From: an uncultured Clostridia bacterium
GTDB taxonomy: Bacteria; Bacillota; Clostridia; Christensenellales; Borkfalkiaceae
DNA length: 51,675 bases
Assembly: GCA_944341075.1 (NCBI GenBank)
Contig: CALVLV010000014.1
Location: forward strand, 1 to 51,675
Reading direction: 5' to 3'
Shown: positions 40,278-49,789 of the stretch, in pieces
Layout of the letters: each line of letters starts with the position of its first letter
Position numbering within the stretch: position 1 is the stretch's first letter
Notes under the pieces: model-generated
The model's database searches: none
Told to the model about the DNA's origin: nothing
Seen by the model: the letters and a program-made list of their open reading frames with translations, nothing else
Translations under genes and position numbers: made by a program

Positions 40278-41300
40278 ATGGCAATATCTTATAAGGACAG
40301 CGGCGTAGACGTTGAAAGGGGGTACCGTGCGGTAAAGCTGATGAAGCAATACGTGCAGTCCACGTATACCGCGGGCGTTCTGGGCGACATAGGCTCTTTC
40401 GGCGGCTTCTTCGAAATGGATAAAACCGTTAAAAATCCCGTGCTCGTGGCCGGCACAGACGGCGTGGGCACCAAGCTCAAATATGCGTTCGTTGCAAACA
40501 AGCACAACACCATCGGCATAGACGCCGTTGCCATGTGCGTCAACGATATTGTCTGCCAGGGTGCAAAGCCGCTGTTTTTCCTCGATTATTTTGCCACGGG
40601 CAAGCTCTCGCCCGAAACGGTTGCCACCGTCGTAAAGGGCGTATCCGAAGGCTGCAGGCAGGCGGGCGCGGCGCTCATCGGCGGCGAAACTGCCGAAATG
40701 CCCGGATTCTATGCCGACGGGGAATACGATATCGCAGGCTTTGCCGTGGGCGTGGTGGATAAAAAGAAGATAATCAACGGCAAAAAGATAAAGCCGGGCG
40801 ACATGCTCATCGGCCTCAAGTCCAGCGGCATACACTCCAACGGATATTCGCTGGTGCGCAAACTCTTCGGCGAAGACAGGGCAAAGCTCGAAAAGTACGA
40901 CCCTCGCCTTGGAGCCACCCTTTTAGACGTGCTCCTCATGCCCACGCGCATATACGTACGCTCTGTACTCAAACTCATAGAAAAAGTAAAGGTAAAGGGC
41001 ATCGCGCATATCACGGGCGGCGGCTTTATAGAAAATATCCCCAGGATCTTCCCCGAGGGAGTGGGTTGCGAAATATGGCAGCGCTCTTACGAGGTGCCCG
41101 CCGTCTTCAAGATCATGCAGGAGATGGCAGAGATATCCGACGAGCAGATATACAACACCTTCAACATGGGCATAGGCATGGTGGTGTGCGTTTCCAAGCG
41201 CGACGTAGAAAAGACGCTCGCCGTGTTAAAGGCCGCAGGCGAAGATTGCTGCGTTATAGGCAAAACGGTAAAGGGCAGCGGGGTCAAACTTATAAAATGA
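40278..41300 (+). CDS. purM: AIR synthetase (PurM)
   Basis: Closes the imidazole ring, converting FGAM to AIR with ATP. The ATG at 40278 is chosen because the family N-terminus MAISYKDSGVDVERGYRAV starts here; an earlier in-frame start would add 32 non-conserved residues. Signatures: VLVAGTDGVGTKLK, GIDAVAMCVNDIVCQGAKPLFFLDY, ALIGGETAEMPGFY and HITGGGFIENIPRIFP. 340 residues, normal. The end overlaps purN as ATGA. Confidence 0.97.
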   Translation: MAISYKDSGVDVERGYRAVKLMKQYVQSTYTAGVLGDIGSFGGFFEMDKTVKNPVLVAGTDGVGTKLKYAFVANKHNTIGIDAVAMCVNDIVCQGAKPLFFLDYFATGKLSPETVATVVKGVSEGCRQAGAALIGGETAEMPGFYADGEYDIAGFAVGVVDKKKIINGKKIKPGDMLIGLKSSGIHSNGYSLVRKLFGEDRAKLEKYDPRLGATLLDVLLMPTRIYVRSVLKLIEKVKVKGIAHITGGGFIENIPRIFPEGVGCEIWQRSYEVPAVFKIMQEMAEISDEQIYNTFNMGIGMVVCVSKRDVEKTLAVLKAAGEDCCVIGKTVKGSGVKLIK

Positions 41301-41914
41301 AGCGCATAGCCGTATTCGCCTCGGGCGGGGGCACCGATTTTCAGTCGGTGATAGACGCCAACGAGCGCGAGCATTTCTGCGAAATTTCATTGCTGGTGGC
41401 CTCTAAGGCGGGCATAGGCGCCATAGACCGCGCAAAAAAGCACGGCATCCGCGCCGAAGTCTTTTCCAAAAAGGACTACCCCGACATAGAGGAGCTGTAT
41501 TCCCGCCTTTCGGCGCTGCTTGAAGAGCTTAAGGTGGACTACATAGTGCTCGCCGGCTGGCTGAAAATAATACCCGAAAGTTTTATAAAAAAGTTTGAAG
41601 ACAGAATTATAAACATTCACCCTTCGCTTATACCCGCCTTCTGCGGCGGCGGCTTTTACGGGCTGCGCGTGCATAAGGCGGCGCTGGACTACGGCGCAAA
41701 AATATCGGGCTGCACCGTGCACTTTGTAAACGAAGTGCCCGATGGCGGCGCCATCATCGCCCAGCGCGCAGTTCCCGTGGAGGAGGGCGACACGCCCGAA
41801 AGCCTTCAGGCGCGCATATTGGAGGTCGAGCACGAGCTTTTGCCCTTCTGCGTTAAAAAACTGTGCGAAGGCAAAATAGCAAAAAACGGCCGCAGCGTTA
41901 CAATAAAAGAGTAA
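41297..41914 (+). CDS. purN: GAR formyltransferase (PurN)
   Basis: Transfers a formyl group from 10-formyl-THF to GAR. The start is the ATG in the ATGA overlap with purM, giving MKRIAVFASGGGTDFQSV. The 205-residue product has the GSGGTNLQ-like phosphate loop (ASGGGTDFQ), the catalytic motif IINIHPSLIPAFCGGGFYG (Asn and His) and GCTVHFVNEVPDGGAIIAQ with the conserved Asp. GGGGTD replaces the common GSGSN at the phosphate loop. Context and motifs agree. Confidence 0.96.
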   Translation: MKRIAVFASGGGTDFQSVIDANEREHFCEISLLVASKAGIGAIDRAKKHGIRAEVFSKKDYPDIEELYSRLSALLEELKVDYIVLAGWLKIIPESFIKKFEDRIINIHPSLIPAFCGGGFYGLRVHKAALDYGAKISGCTVHFVNEVPDGGAIIAQRAVPVEEGDTPESLQARILEVEHELLPFCVKKLCEGKIAKNGRSVTIKE

Positions 41915-42049
41915 TAAAAAGAGTAATGCGCCGCAGCTTTTGCGGCGGGCTGCAGATAAAAAGCGGCGGGCACTATGGCGGCGCGCCTTGCGGGCGCACA
42001 TACAGCGCGCACATACAATAACAAAAAATATTTCAGCGAGGTTTACATA

Positions 42050-43669
42050 ATGGAGATGAAAAAAAGGGCGCTCGTAAGCGTATCCGACAAGACTGGCGTA
42101 GTAGATTTCTGCAAAGGGCTTATAAATAACGGCTTTGAAATTATTTCCACCGGCGGCACCGCAAAGGCGCTCAAAGAGGCAGGCTTAAAGGTAATAGGCA
42201 TATCCGAAATTACCGGCTTCCCCGAATGTCTCGACGGCAGGGTAAAAACGCTGCACCCCAACGTGCACGCCGGCCTGCTTGCAATGCGCTCCAATCCCGA
42301 GCACATGAAGCAGCTTGAACAGCTGGGCATCAACACCATAGATATCGTGGCGGTAAACCTCTATCCCTTCAAGGCCACGCTTGCGCGCGGCGCAGACTTT
42401 GCCGAGTGCATCGAAAATATTGATATCGGCGGCCCCACAATGATAAGGGCGGCGGCAAAGAACTATCAGGACGTGGCGGTAATAGTCGACCCCAAGGACT
42501 ACGGCAAGGTGCTTGAAGAGCTTGCCGCGGGCGGCGTTACGCTTGAAACCAAAAAGTACCTTCAGTACAAGGTATTCGCCCACACCGCCGTGTACGACAG
42601 CCTTATTTCCAACTATCTTGCCGCGCAGCTGGGCATACAGTACCCCGAAACCATAACCTTCGCCTACGAAAAGGCGCAGGATATGCGCTACGGCGAAAAT
42701 CCCCAGCAGTCGGCTGTGTTCTATAATGAACCTTTCATCCGCAAGGGCTCGCTGTCAGCGGCAAAACAGCTGTGGGGCAAGGAACTTTCGTACAACAACA
42801 TAAACGATGCAAACGGCGCGCTCGAACTTTTAAAGGAGTTCGGCGATACCCCCGCGGTGGTCGCCTGCAAGCATGCCAACCCCTGCGGCGTGGGCACGGG
42901 TAAGGACATATACGAGGCATATATGCGCGCGTACACCTCCGACCCCGTATCCGTTTTCGGCGGCATACTCGCCATAAACGGCACGGTTGACGCCAAGACC
43001 GCCGAAGAGATAAACAAGATATTCATAGAGATAGTAATGGCGCCCGCATATTCGGACGAGGCGCTTAAAATACTCGAAGGCAAAAAGAACATCCGCCTTC
43101 TGCAGATAGAAGATATCTCCGCCCGCCGCGCGCCCGACGCACGCGACATGAAAAAGGTATACGGCGGCCTGCTCGTTCAGCAGTACGACGAGTGCCTTAT
43201 AAAGGGCGAAGACATGGGCCTGTTCAGCCGCAAGGCGGAAGTCACCGTGACGACTACCCCCACGGGCAAGGAAAAGACTGCTTACGGCCTTGGCGTCGTG
43301 ACCGACCGTATGCCCACCGCAGAGGAAGTGGATGCCATGATGTTCGCATGGCGCGTGGTAAAGCACACCAAGTCCAACGCAATAGTAATAGGCAAGCCCG
43401 GCCGCACCACGGGCATAGGCATGGGCCAGACCAACCGCATATGGGCGGCACAGCAGGCCATAGAGCACGCAGGCGCGGAGGCAAAGGGCTCTGTAATGGC
43501 GTCCGACGCGTTCTTCCCCTTCTCCGACTGTGTAGAGGCAGCAGCCGCCGCAGGTATAACGGCCATAATTCAGCCGGGCGGCTCCATCCGCGACAAGGAG
43601 TCTGTAGAGGCAGCCAACAAGGCTGGCATTGCCATGGTATTTGTCGGCGAAAGGCACTTTAAGCACTAA
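42050..43669 (+). CDS. purH: Bifunctional AICAR transformylase/IMP cyclohydrolase
   Basis: Catalyses the last two steps to IMP. The ATG at 42050 (GAGG upstream) gives 539 residues. The N-terminal MGS-like cyclohydrolase domain ([40 protein letters not shown]) is followed by the transformylase with [51 protein letters not shown] and [10 protein letters not shown]. At the Lys-His dyad CKHANP is intact. It follows purN by 135 nt and precedes a large repeat block. Confidence 0.98.
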   Translation: MEMKKRALVSVSDKTGVVDFCKGLINNGFEIISTGGTAKALKEAGLKVIGISEITGFPECLDGRVKTLHPNVHAGLLAMRSNPEHMKQLEQLGINTIDIVAVNLYPFKATLARGADFAECIENIDIGGPTMIRAAAKNYQDVAVIVDPKDYGKVLEELAAGGVTLETKKYLQYKVFAHTAVYDSLISNYLAAQLGIQYPETITFAYEKAQDMRYGENPQQSAVFYNEPFIRKGSLSAAKQLWGKELSYNNINDANGALELLKEFGDTPAVVACKHANPCGVGTGKDIYEAYMRAYTSDPVSVFGGILAINGTVDAKTAEEINKIFIEIVMAPAYSDEALKILEGKKNIRLLQIEDISARRAPDARDMKKVYGGLLVQQYDECLIKGEDMGLFSRKAEVTVTTTPTGKEKTAYGLGVVTDRMPTAEEVDAMMFAWRVVKHTKSNAIVIGKPGRTTGIGMGQTNRIWAAQQAIEHAGAEAKGSVMASDAFFPFSDCVEAAAAAGITAIIQPGGSIRDKESVEAANKAGIAMVFVGERHFKH

Positions 43670-44514
43670 AAGAGTTCACGCGAAATCTTTTTGCTGAAGC
43701 AAAAATCTTCCGCCGTGATATTTACGGTAAGTCGTAACAAGGCTTAACGGCGAAAGTAAATTCCGCCTTGCCTTGTTTCGGCGTAAGTATTTTAAAACTT
43801 GCTTTTGCAAAAAGTTATTCCTTGTAAAGTTTTTAACGCTCGCGCCGGCTCGCTGAACTTTACTGCGGGGAACTTTGCTTGAAACGTTAATTATTTTAGA
43901 AAAATTTTTCCACAATATAGGCTCCCTTGTGGAAAGACGAACGAGGCATTTCATAGCACAACGGACACCCGTTGTGTGTGCCGAAGTGAGATGAGCGAGC
44001 ACAAAAATCCCCCCTTGCCCGACAAGTCGGGCTATCCCCCCTTTGGCAAGGGAGGCAAGGGGTGAGAGCGGTGACCGAGCCAACGGGTTTTCCTTACCGT
44101 TGGCGAGAAGAACGAGGGCAAAATCCCCCCTTGGCTTGCCAGAGGCAAGCCTTCCCCCCTTTGGCAAGGGAGGCAAGAGCCCGAGTGGTGACTGCGTGAG
44201 GAGCGCAAGCGACGCTACTTTGCGGAGGGTTCCCTTGGGGAAACCGCAAAGCCGCCATGTAAACACATTGATGGCGGCGAGACGCTGGCTTGCGAAAGCG
44301 TTAGCGACAGCAAGACTGAGGGATTGTTCCTCATTCGGGCGCCCTCAATGCACCTTACTGTCATTTCGACCGAGCGTAGCGAGTGGAGAAATCTATTCCT
44401 TAATCGTGCCTCCCTTGCCAAAGGGAGGTGGCACGCACGGGCGTTGCGAGGGCGTGGCGGTGGGATCAAAAAACTTATTCCAAATATTATTACTCGCTTT
44501 ATAAGGGGTTTTTT
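43670..44514. repeat. Mosaic repeat block (second large copy) between purH and purD
   Basis: About 845 bp without a supported gene. Positions 44068-44260 are a near-exact inverted copy of 28225-28417. Other modules present are an ACAACGGACACCCGTTGT palindrome, a CCTTGCCCGACAAGTCGGGC palindrome, CATTTCGACCGAGCG...GAGAAATCT, and CCTCCCTTGCCAAAGGGAGG at the end. The left 250 bp, AT-richer, includes a short stem TTTTTGC/GCAAAAA near 43690. Open frames on the minus strand here are by-products of the repeats. Confidence 0.85.
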
Positions 44515-45795
44515 ATGAATGTATTGGTTATAGGCAACGGCGGAAGGGAACATGCCATTCTGCTTGCCCTTAAAAAGAGTAAAAGGGTAAACAAACTTTA
44601 TTGCATGAAGGGCAACGCGGGCACGGCTCAGATAGCCGAAAATGTAGACGTTGACTACATGAACATCCCCGCCGTGGTGGAATACGCCAAAAACCACCCC
44701 GAGATCGACTACTATGTGGTCGCCCCGGACGATCCCCTTGCAATAGGGCTTGTGGACGCGCTTGAAGATATAGGCAAGCGCTGCTTCGGCCCGCGCAAAA
44801 ATGCCGCCATAATCGAAGCCAGCAAGGCCTTTTCAAAGAACCTGATGAAAAAGTACGGCATACCCACCGCGCAGTCGGAGATCTTCGACGACTACAAAAA
44901 GGCGCTCGCCTATGTGCGCAGTCAGGGCGCGCCCATAGTTTTAAAGGCCGACGGCCTGGCTTTGGGCAAGGGCGTGCTCATCTGCAATACCCTTGAGGAG
45001 GCGGAAGAGGGCTTGAAGAGCATAATGCTCGATAAAACTTTCGGCGCTGCGGGCAATAAGGTCGTCATAGAGGAGTGCATGCGCGGCCTTAAGTACACCC
45101 CCGGCGAAGAGGTCTCCGTGCTCTCGTTCACCGACGGCAAGACTATAGTACCCATGATAACCTCGTGCGACCACAAGCGCGCGCTCGATGGCGACAAGGG
45201 CCTCAACACCGGCGGCATGGGCACGTTCTCTCCCTGCCCCTTCTGGACTAAGGAGCTTGAAGAGGAGGTCATGAATAAAATAATGATCCCCACCATGAAC
45301 GCAATGAACGCGGAGGGCCGCACCTTCAAGGGCTGCCTCTACTTCGGGCTTATGCGCACAGACAAGGGCATGAAGGTGGTGGAATACAACTCCCGCTTCG
45401 GCGATCCCGAAACGCAGGTGGTGCTGCCCATGCTCAAAACCGACCTCATGGACATATTCGAGGCGGTGACCGACGGCAGGCTCTCAGATATAAACATAGA
45501 GTGGGAGCAAGGCGCGTGCGTGTGTGTGGTGCTCGCCTCGGGCGGATACCCCTCGCACTACGAAAAGGGCAAGCAGATAACCATAGGCGACGTGGGCGAC
45601 TGCCAGATAGTGCACGCGGGCACGGCCATTAAGGACGGCAAGCTTGTAACCAACGGCGGGCGCGTGCTCGGCGTTGTTGCCAAGGGCGCCGACATAGACG
45701 AGGCGCGCAAAAAAGCATATGCCGCCGCAAAAAATATCAGCTGGGACGGCATGTACTACCGCAGCGACATAGGCATAAAGTACCGCGAGGGCTGA
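44515..45795 (+). CDS. purD: Phosphoribosylamine-glycine ligase
   Basis: ATP-grasp enzyme joining glycine to phosphoribosylamine. The ATG at 44515 (AAGGGG upstream) begins MNVLVIGNGGREHAILLAL; an earlier frame start lies inside the repeats. The 426-residue protein has the PurD dinucleotide-like loop GNGGREHA, APDDPLAIGLVDALE, VLKADGLALGKGVLI, the ATP-grasp EEVSVLSFTDGKT and GGMGTFSPCPF, and EYNSRFGDPETQVVLP. It precedes the DUF4177 gene by 33 nt. Its separation from purH by a repeat block probably reflects insertion of repeats into an older operon. Confidence 0.97.
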   Translation: MNVLVIGNGGREHAILLALKKSKRVNKLYCMKGNAGTAQIAENVDVDYMNIPAVVEYAKNHPEIDYYVVAPDDPLAIGLVDALEDIGKRCFGPRKNAAIIEASKAFSKNLMKKYGIPTAQSEIFDDYKKALAYVRSQGAPIVLKADGLALGKGVLICNTLEEAEEGLKSIMLDKTFGAAGNKVVIEECMRGLKYTPGEEVSVLSFTDGKTIVPMITSCDHKRALDGDKGLNTGGMGTFSPCPFWTKELEEEVMNKIMIPTMNAMNAEGRTFKGCLYFGLMRTDKGMKVVEYNSRFGDPETQVVLPMLKTDLMDIFEAVTDGRLSDINIEWEQGACVCVVLASGGYPSHYEKGKQITIGDVGDCQIVHAGTAIKDGKLVTNGGRVLGVVAKGADIDEARKKAYAAAKNISWDGMYYRSDIGIKYREG

Positions 45796-45828
45796 TGCCG
45801 CGCCGCACATACTGCCGGGGAGGAAGAC

Positions 45829-46002
45829 ATGAGGGAATATAAGGTAGACGTATTCGATACGGGATTCAAAACAAAAAAGTCGTTTGAAGGGGCCTTTCAG
45901 AAGCTGATAGAAGAGCGCGTGTCGCAGGGCTATATCCTCCATTCGTTCAGCACCACGCTCGAGGTATGCACGGCAGTATTCGAACGCGAAAAACAGCAGT
46001 AA
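45829..46002 (+). CDS. Small DUF4177-type protein
   Basis: A 57-residue gene, too short for most ORF callers, placed between purD and purL. GGGGAGG precedes the ATG. The sequence MREYKVDVFDTGF...FQKLIEERVSQGYILHSF...AVFERE fits the DUF4177 pattern (an EYKV-type first strand, a helix ending in EGW-like QGY, and a closing VFxR strand). Function is unknown; the gene is in the purine operon but has no known purine role. Confidence 0.75.
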   Translation: MREYKVDVFDTGFKTKKSFEGAFQKLIEERVSQGYILHSFSTTLEVCTAVFEREKQQ

Positions 46003-46087
46003 AATGTGATTTGGTTGCGGCATATTGCCGCACCTTTCGCTTTTTTATACAAAATAAAATTTTTAAATTTACGCTTTGGAGCGCACG

Positions 46088-49000
46088 ATGATCTACAGAG
46101 TTTTCGTTGAAAAAAAGGACAATTTACAGGCTAAAAAAGTAATGGAAGAGGCCAGCGGCCTGCTCGGCATAAGGGATATAAAAGATGTCCGCGTGCTCAT
46201 CCGCTACGACGTGCAGGGCATGACCGAGGCCGAGTTCGAAGCCGCCATTCCCGGCGTGTTCTCCGAACCGCCCGTAGACAACGTATACATGGAAAACGTT
46301 GAATTCGGCAGCGACTATGCCGTATTCGCCATAGCCTACCTCACCGGCCAGTACGACCAGCGCGCAGACAGCGCCGCCCAGTGCGTGCAGCTTTTAACGC
46401 AGAAGGAAAGGCCCCTTATAAAGTGCGCCCGCGTGTACGCCGTAAAGGGCGCCACCGCCGAGGAGGTGGAAAAACTCAAAAAGCACCTCATCAACCCTGT
46501 GGAGAGCGAGGAAGTCAGCCTTGAAAAGCCCGAAACGCTCGTTCACGAGCACGTTGAGGCGCCCGACGTGGAGAGCGTGAGCGGCTTTACCGCCATGACC
46601 GATGAAGAGATAGCCGCCTACCACAAAAAGATGGGCTTTGCCATGTCGGCGGAAGACCTCGCCTTTGTGCGCGACTACTTTATATCGGAAAAGCGCGACC
46701 CCACCGAAACCGAGCTTAAAGTTATAGATACATACTGGTCGGATCACTGCCGCCACACCACGTTCGCGACAGAGATAACCGACGTTGAAATAAACAGCGA
46801 CAACCCCGACGTTGCAAAGGCATACGCCCTTTACAACGACCTTTTCAAAGAACTGTACGCAGGCAGAAAGGACAAGTACCCCTGCCTTATGGACATAGCC
46901 ACCATAGGCGCCAAAAAACTCAAAAAGGACGGTAAGCTGAATAACCTTGACGAGTCGGAGGAGATAAACGCCTGCTCAATAAACGTGGACGTGGAACTTG
47001 ACGGCAAGCCCGAAAAGTACACCGTCATGTTCAAAAACGAAACGCACAACCACCCCACCGAGATCGAGCCCTTCGGCGGCGCGGCTACCTGCCTGGGCGG
47101 CGCCATACGCGATCCCCTTTCGGGGCGCACCTACGTGCTTCAGTCCATGCGCGTGACGGGTGCCGCCGACCCCACCGAGAGGCTGGAAGACACCCTTCCC
47201 GGCAAACTGCCGCAGCGCGTCATAACCACTACGGCTGCGGCGGGCTTTTCATCCTACGGCAACCAGATAGGCCTTGCCACGGGCGAAGTTGCCGAAGTTT
47301 ACCACCCCGGCTACAAGGCCAAGAGGCTTGAAACGGGCTACGTTGTGGCGGGCGCCAAGTCCGACATGATCTACCGCGAACGACCCAAGGCTGGCGACGT
47401 CATCATACTGCTCGGCGGCGAAACGGGGCGCGACGGCTGCGGCGGCGCAACGGGTTCTTCCAAGGCGCACGATAAAAAGTCCGTTCAGACGTGCGGCGCC
47501 GAGGTGCAGAAGGGCAACGCCCTCACCGAACGCAAGCTGCAGCGCCTGTTCCTCAACAGCGAGGCCACCCGCAAGATCAAAAAGTGCAACGACTTCGGCG
47601 CGGGCGGCGTTTCCGTTGCAATAGGCGAACTTTCAGACGGCGTTGAAATTCAGCTCGACCTCGTGCCCAAAAAGTACGAAGGCCTTTCGGGCACCGAACT
47701 TGCCATATCCGAATCGCAGGAGCGCATGGCGGTGGTAGTGGCGGCGGAGGACGCGGCCGAATTTATAAAGCTTGCCGCCGCAGAAAACCTTGCCGCAACG
47801 CCCGTTGCCAAAGTAACCGATACCCGCCGCATGAAGATGTTCCACCGCGGCAGGGCAATAGTCGATATCTCGCGCGACTTTCTCGATACAAACGGCGTAA
47901 AGCAGCGCATGCCCGCCGAAATTGACGAAAAAGTTACCGGATTTTTTGCAAAAAAGGCAAACGGCGACTTTGCTGCAGACCTCAAAAATACCCTCTCCGA
48001 CCTCAACGTATGCTCCAAAAAGGGCCTTTCGGAGATGTTCGATAGCACCATAGGCGCCAAGTCGGTATATATGCCCTTCGGCGGCAAAAACCAGCTCACG
48101 CCCGTAACAGCCATGGCGGCAAAGATAGTCGGCGGCGAGACTGACGACTGCACGGTATCCGCCCACGGCTATAACCCCAACCTTATGTCATCTTCGCCCT
48201 TCACGGGCGCAATATATTCCATCGTAACGTCGGTTGCCAAAGTGGTGGCAGCGGGCGCAAAGATTGAGGATATCCGCCTCACGCTGCAGGAGTTCTTCAT
48301 GCGCCTGCGCGAAGATAAAAAGCGCTGGGGCGTGCCCATGTCCGCCCTTCTCGGCGCGCTGTACGCGCAGATAAACCTCGGCCTCGCGGCCATCGGCGGC
48401 AAAGACTCCATGAGTGGCACATTCGAAGATATAGATGTGCCCCCCACGCTGATATCCTTTGCCATAGCGCCCGCCAAGGCCTCAAAGCTCATAACCAACG
48501 TGCCTGAGCGCGCAGGGCTTAAAGCATGGCTGCTCCCCATGAAAAAGGACGCCGCTTTAACGCCAGACTTTGAATACCTTAAAAAGCTGTACGCAGCCGT
48601 TAATTCGGGCATATGTGCGGGTGTAATTAAAAACGCCGCCGTCATAGAACAGGGCGGCGTAGCGGCCGCGGTTGCAAAATGCTGCTTCGGCAACGGCCTC
48701 GGCTTTGACTTTGCCATGAACGAGGGCGACCTGTTCACCGAGCGCTACGGCGATATTATAGTATTTGCCGACGATATAACTTCCCTCGGCGCAGACGCCG
48801 TGTATGTCGGCGCCACGTCGGGCGGCGGCTTTACCTGCAACGGCGCCACCGTTTCTATGGAAGACGCCCTTGCGGCATATACCTCAAAACTCAACGGCGT
48901 GTTCCCCGCAACCGCGCCTGTCGAAGGCGACATACCCGACTGCGACTACGGCGGCACGGGCAAATACAGCGGCATTGCCATAAAGGCGGCAAGGCCCCGC

Positions 49001-49789
49001 GTGTTCATACCCGCCTTCCCCGGCACCAACTGCGAACTTGATACCGAGCGCAAGTTCAGGCTTGCGGGCGCCGAAACGGAGATACTCGTCATCCGCAACC
49101 GCACCCCCTGCGACATTGAGGAGAGCGTTCAGGCCATAATAAAGGCCATAGAGCGCGCCAACATGATCGCCTTCCCCGGCGGCTTTTCGGGCGGCGACGA
49201 GCCCGACGGTTCGGGCAAGTTCATTGCCACCACATTCAAAAACCCCGCCATATCCGAAAAGATAGCCGTCCTTTTGGAAAATCGCGACGGCCTCATCCTC
49301 GGCATATGCAACGGCTTCCAGGCTCTCATAAAGCTCGGCCTGGTGCCCTACGGCAAGGTCAGCCCGCTCACGTCTGGTTCGCCCACGCTCACCTACAACA
49401 ACATAGCCCGCCACGTCTCCACGCTGGTAGATATCCGCGTTGCCTCTGTAAAGAGCCCCTGGCTTTCCGCATGCAAGGTGGGCGATGTGTACACCGTGCC
49501 CGTCTCCCATGGCGAGGGCAAGCTGATAGCGCCCGCCGCCGAGCTGGAAAAGATGAGGGCAAACGGCCAGATAGCCACGCAGTACTGCGATAAATGCGGC
49601 CGCCCCACAATGGTCAGCCCGTTCAACCCCAACGGCAGCATGTGGGCAATAGAGGGCATCACCTCGCCCGACGGCCGCGTATTCGGTAAAATGGGCCACA
49701 GCGAGCGCATCGGCGAAAACTTGTACAAGAACTGCCCGGGCAATTTTGATATGAAGATATTTGAAAGCGGCGTCCGCTATTACAAGTAG
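46088..49789 (+). CDS. purL: FGAM synthase, single-chain PurL
   Basis: Large one-chain phosphoribosylformylglycinamidine synthase of 1233 residues (fused PurL-PurQ type). The ATG at 46088 begins MIYRVFVEKKD; GGAG lies 6 nt upstream. The N-terminal PurS-like domain is followed by the two-part synthase (DTYWSDHCRHTTF, NETHNHPTEIEPFGGAATCLGG, GGKDSMSGTFEDIDVPPTL), then a C-terminal glutaminase with PAFPGTNCELDTERKF, GGFSGGDEPDGSGKF and the catalytic Cys in LGICNGFQALI (about residue 1074). Genomes of this lineage therefore need no separate purQ or purS. It ends the purine cluster. Confidence 0.97.
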   Translation: MIYRVFVEKKDNLQAKKVMEEASGLLGIRDIKDVRVLIRYDVQGMTEAEFEAAIPGVFSEPPVDNVYMENVEFGSDYAVFAIAYLTGQYDQRADSAAQCVQLLTQKERPLIKCARVYAVKGATAEEVEKLKKHLINPVESEEVSLEKPETLVHEHVEAPDVESVSGFTAMTDEEIAAYHKKMGFAMSAEDLAFVRDYFISEKRDPTETELKVIDTYWSDHCRHTTFATEITDVEINSDNPDVAKAYALYNDLFKELYAGRKDKYPCLMDIATIGAKKLKKDGKLNNLDESEEINACSINVDVELDGKPEKYTVMFKNETHNHPTEIEPFGGAATCLGGAIRDPLSGRTYVLQSMRVTGAADPTERLEDTLPGKLPQRVITTTAAAGFSSYGNQIGLATGEVAEVYHPGYKAKRLETGYVVAGAKSDMIYRERPKAGDVIILLGGETGRDGCGGATGSSKAHDKKSVQTCGAEVQKGNALTERKLQRLFLNSEATRKIKKCNDFGAGGVSVAIGELSDGVEIQLDLVPKKYEGLSGTELAISESQERMAVVVAAEDAAEFIKLAAAENLAATPVAKVTDTRRMKMFHRGRAIVDISRDFLDTNGVKQRMPAEIDEKVTGFFAKKANGDFAADLKNTLSDLNVCSKKGLSEMFDSTIGAKSVYMPFGGKNQLTPVTAMAAKIVGGETDDCTVSAHGYNPNLMSSSPFTGAIYSIVTSVAKVVAAGAKIEDIRLTLQEFFMRLREDKKRWGVPMSALLGALYAQINLGLAAIGGKDSMSGTFEDIDVPPTLISFAIAPAKASKLITNVPERAGLKAWLLPMKKDAALTPDFEYLKKLYAAVNSGICAGVIKNAAVIEQGGVAAAVAKCCFGNGLGFDFAMNEGDLFTERYGDIIVFADDITSLGADAVYVGATSGGGFTCNGATVSMEDALAAYTSKLNGVFPATAPVEGDIPDCDYGGTGKYSGIAIKAARPRVFIPAFPGTNCELDTERKFRLAGAETEILVIRNRTPCDIEESVQAIIKAIERANMIAFPGGFSGGDEPDGSGKFIATTFKNPAISEKIAVLLENRDGLILGICNGFQALIKLGLVPYGKVSPLTSGSPTLTYNNIARHVSTLVDIRVASVKSPWLSACKVGDVYTVPVSHGEGKLIAPAAELEKMRANGQIATQYCDKCGRPTMVSPFNPNGSMWAIEGITSPDGRVFGKMGHSERIGENLYKNCPGNFDMKIFESGVRYYK

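Noticed and set aside
43725-43745. AAGTCGTAACAAGG resembles the 3' end of 16S rRNA
   Set aside because: Only about 14 nt match, with no anti-Shine-Dalgarno end or surrounding rRNA sequence; a chance match in a repeat-rich region.
43676-44266. 196-residue open frame on the minus strand
   Set aside because: It runs through mosaic repeats and has no ribosome site, and similar frames occur in other repeat copies (for example near 28.2-28.6 kb). Composition is that of a repeat, not a protein.
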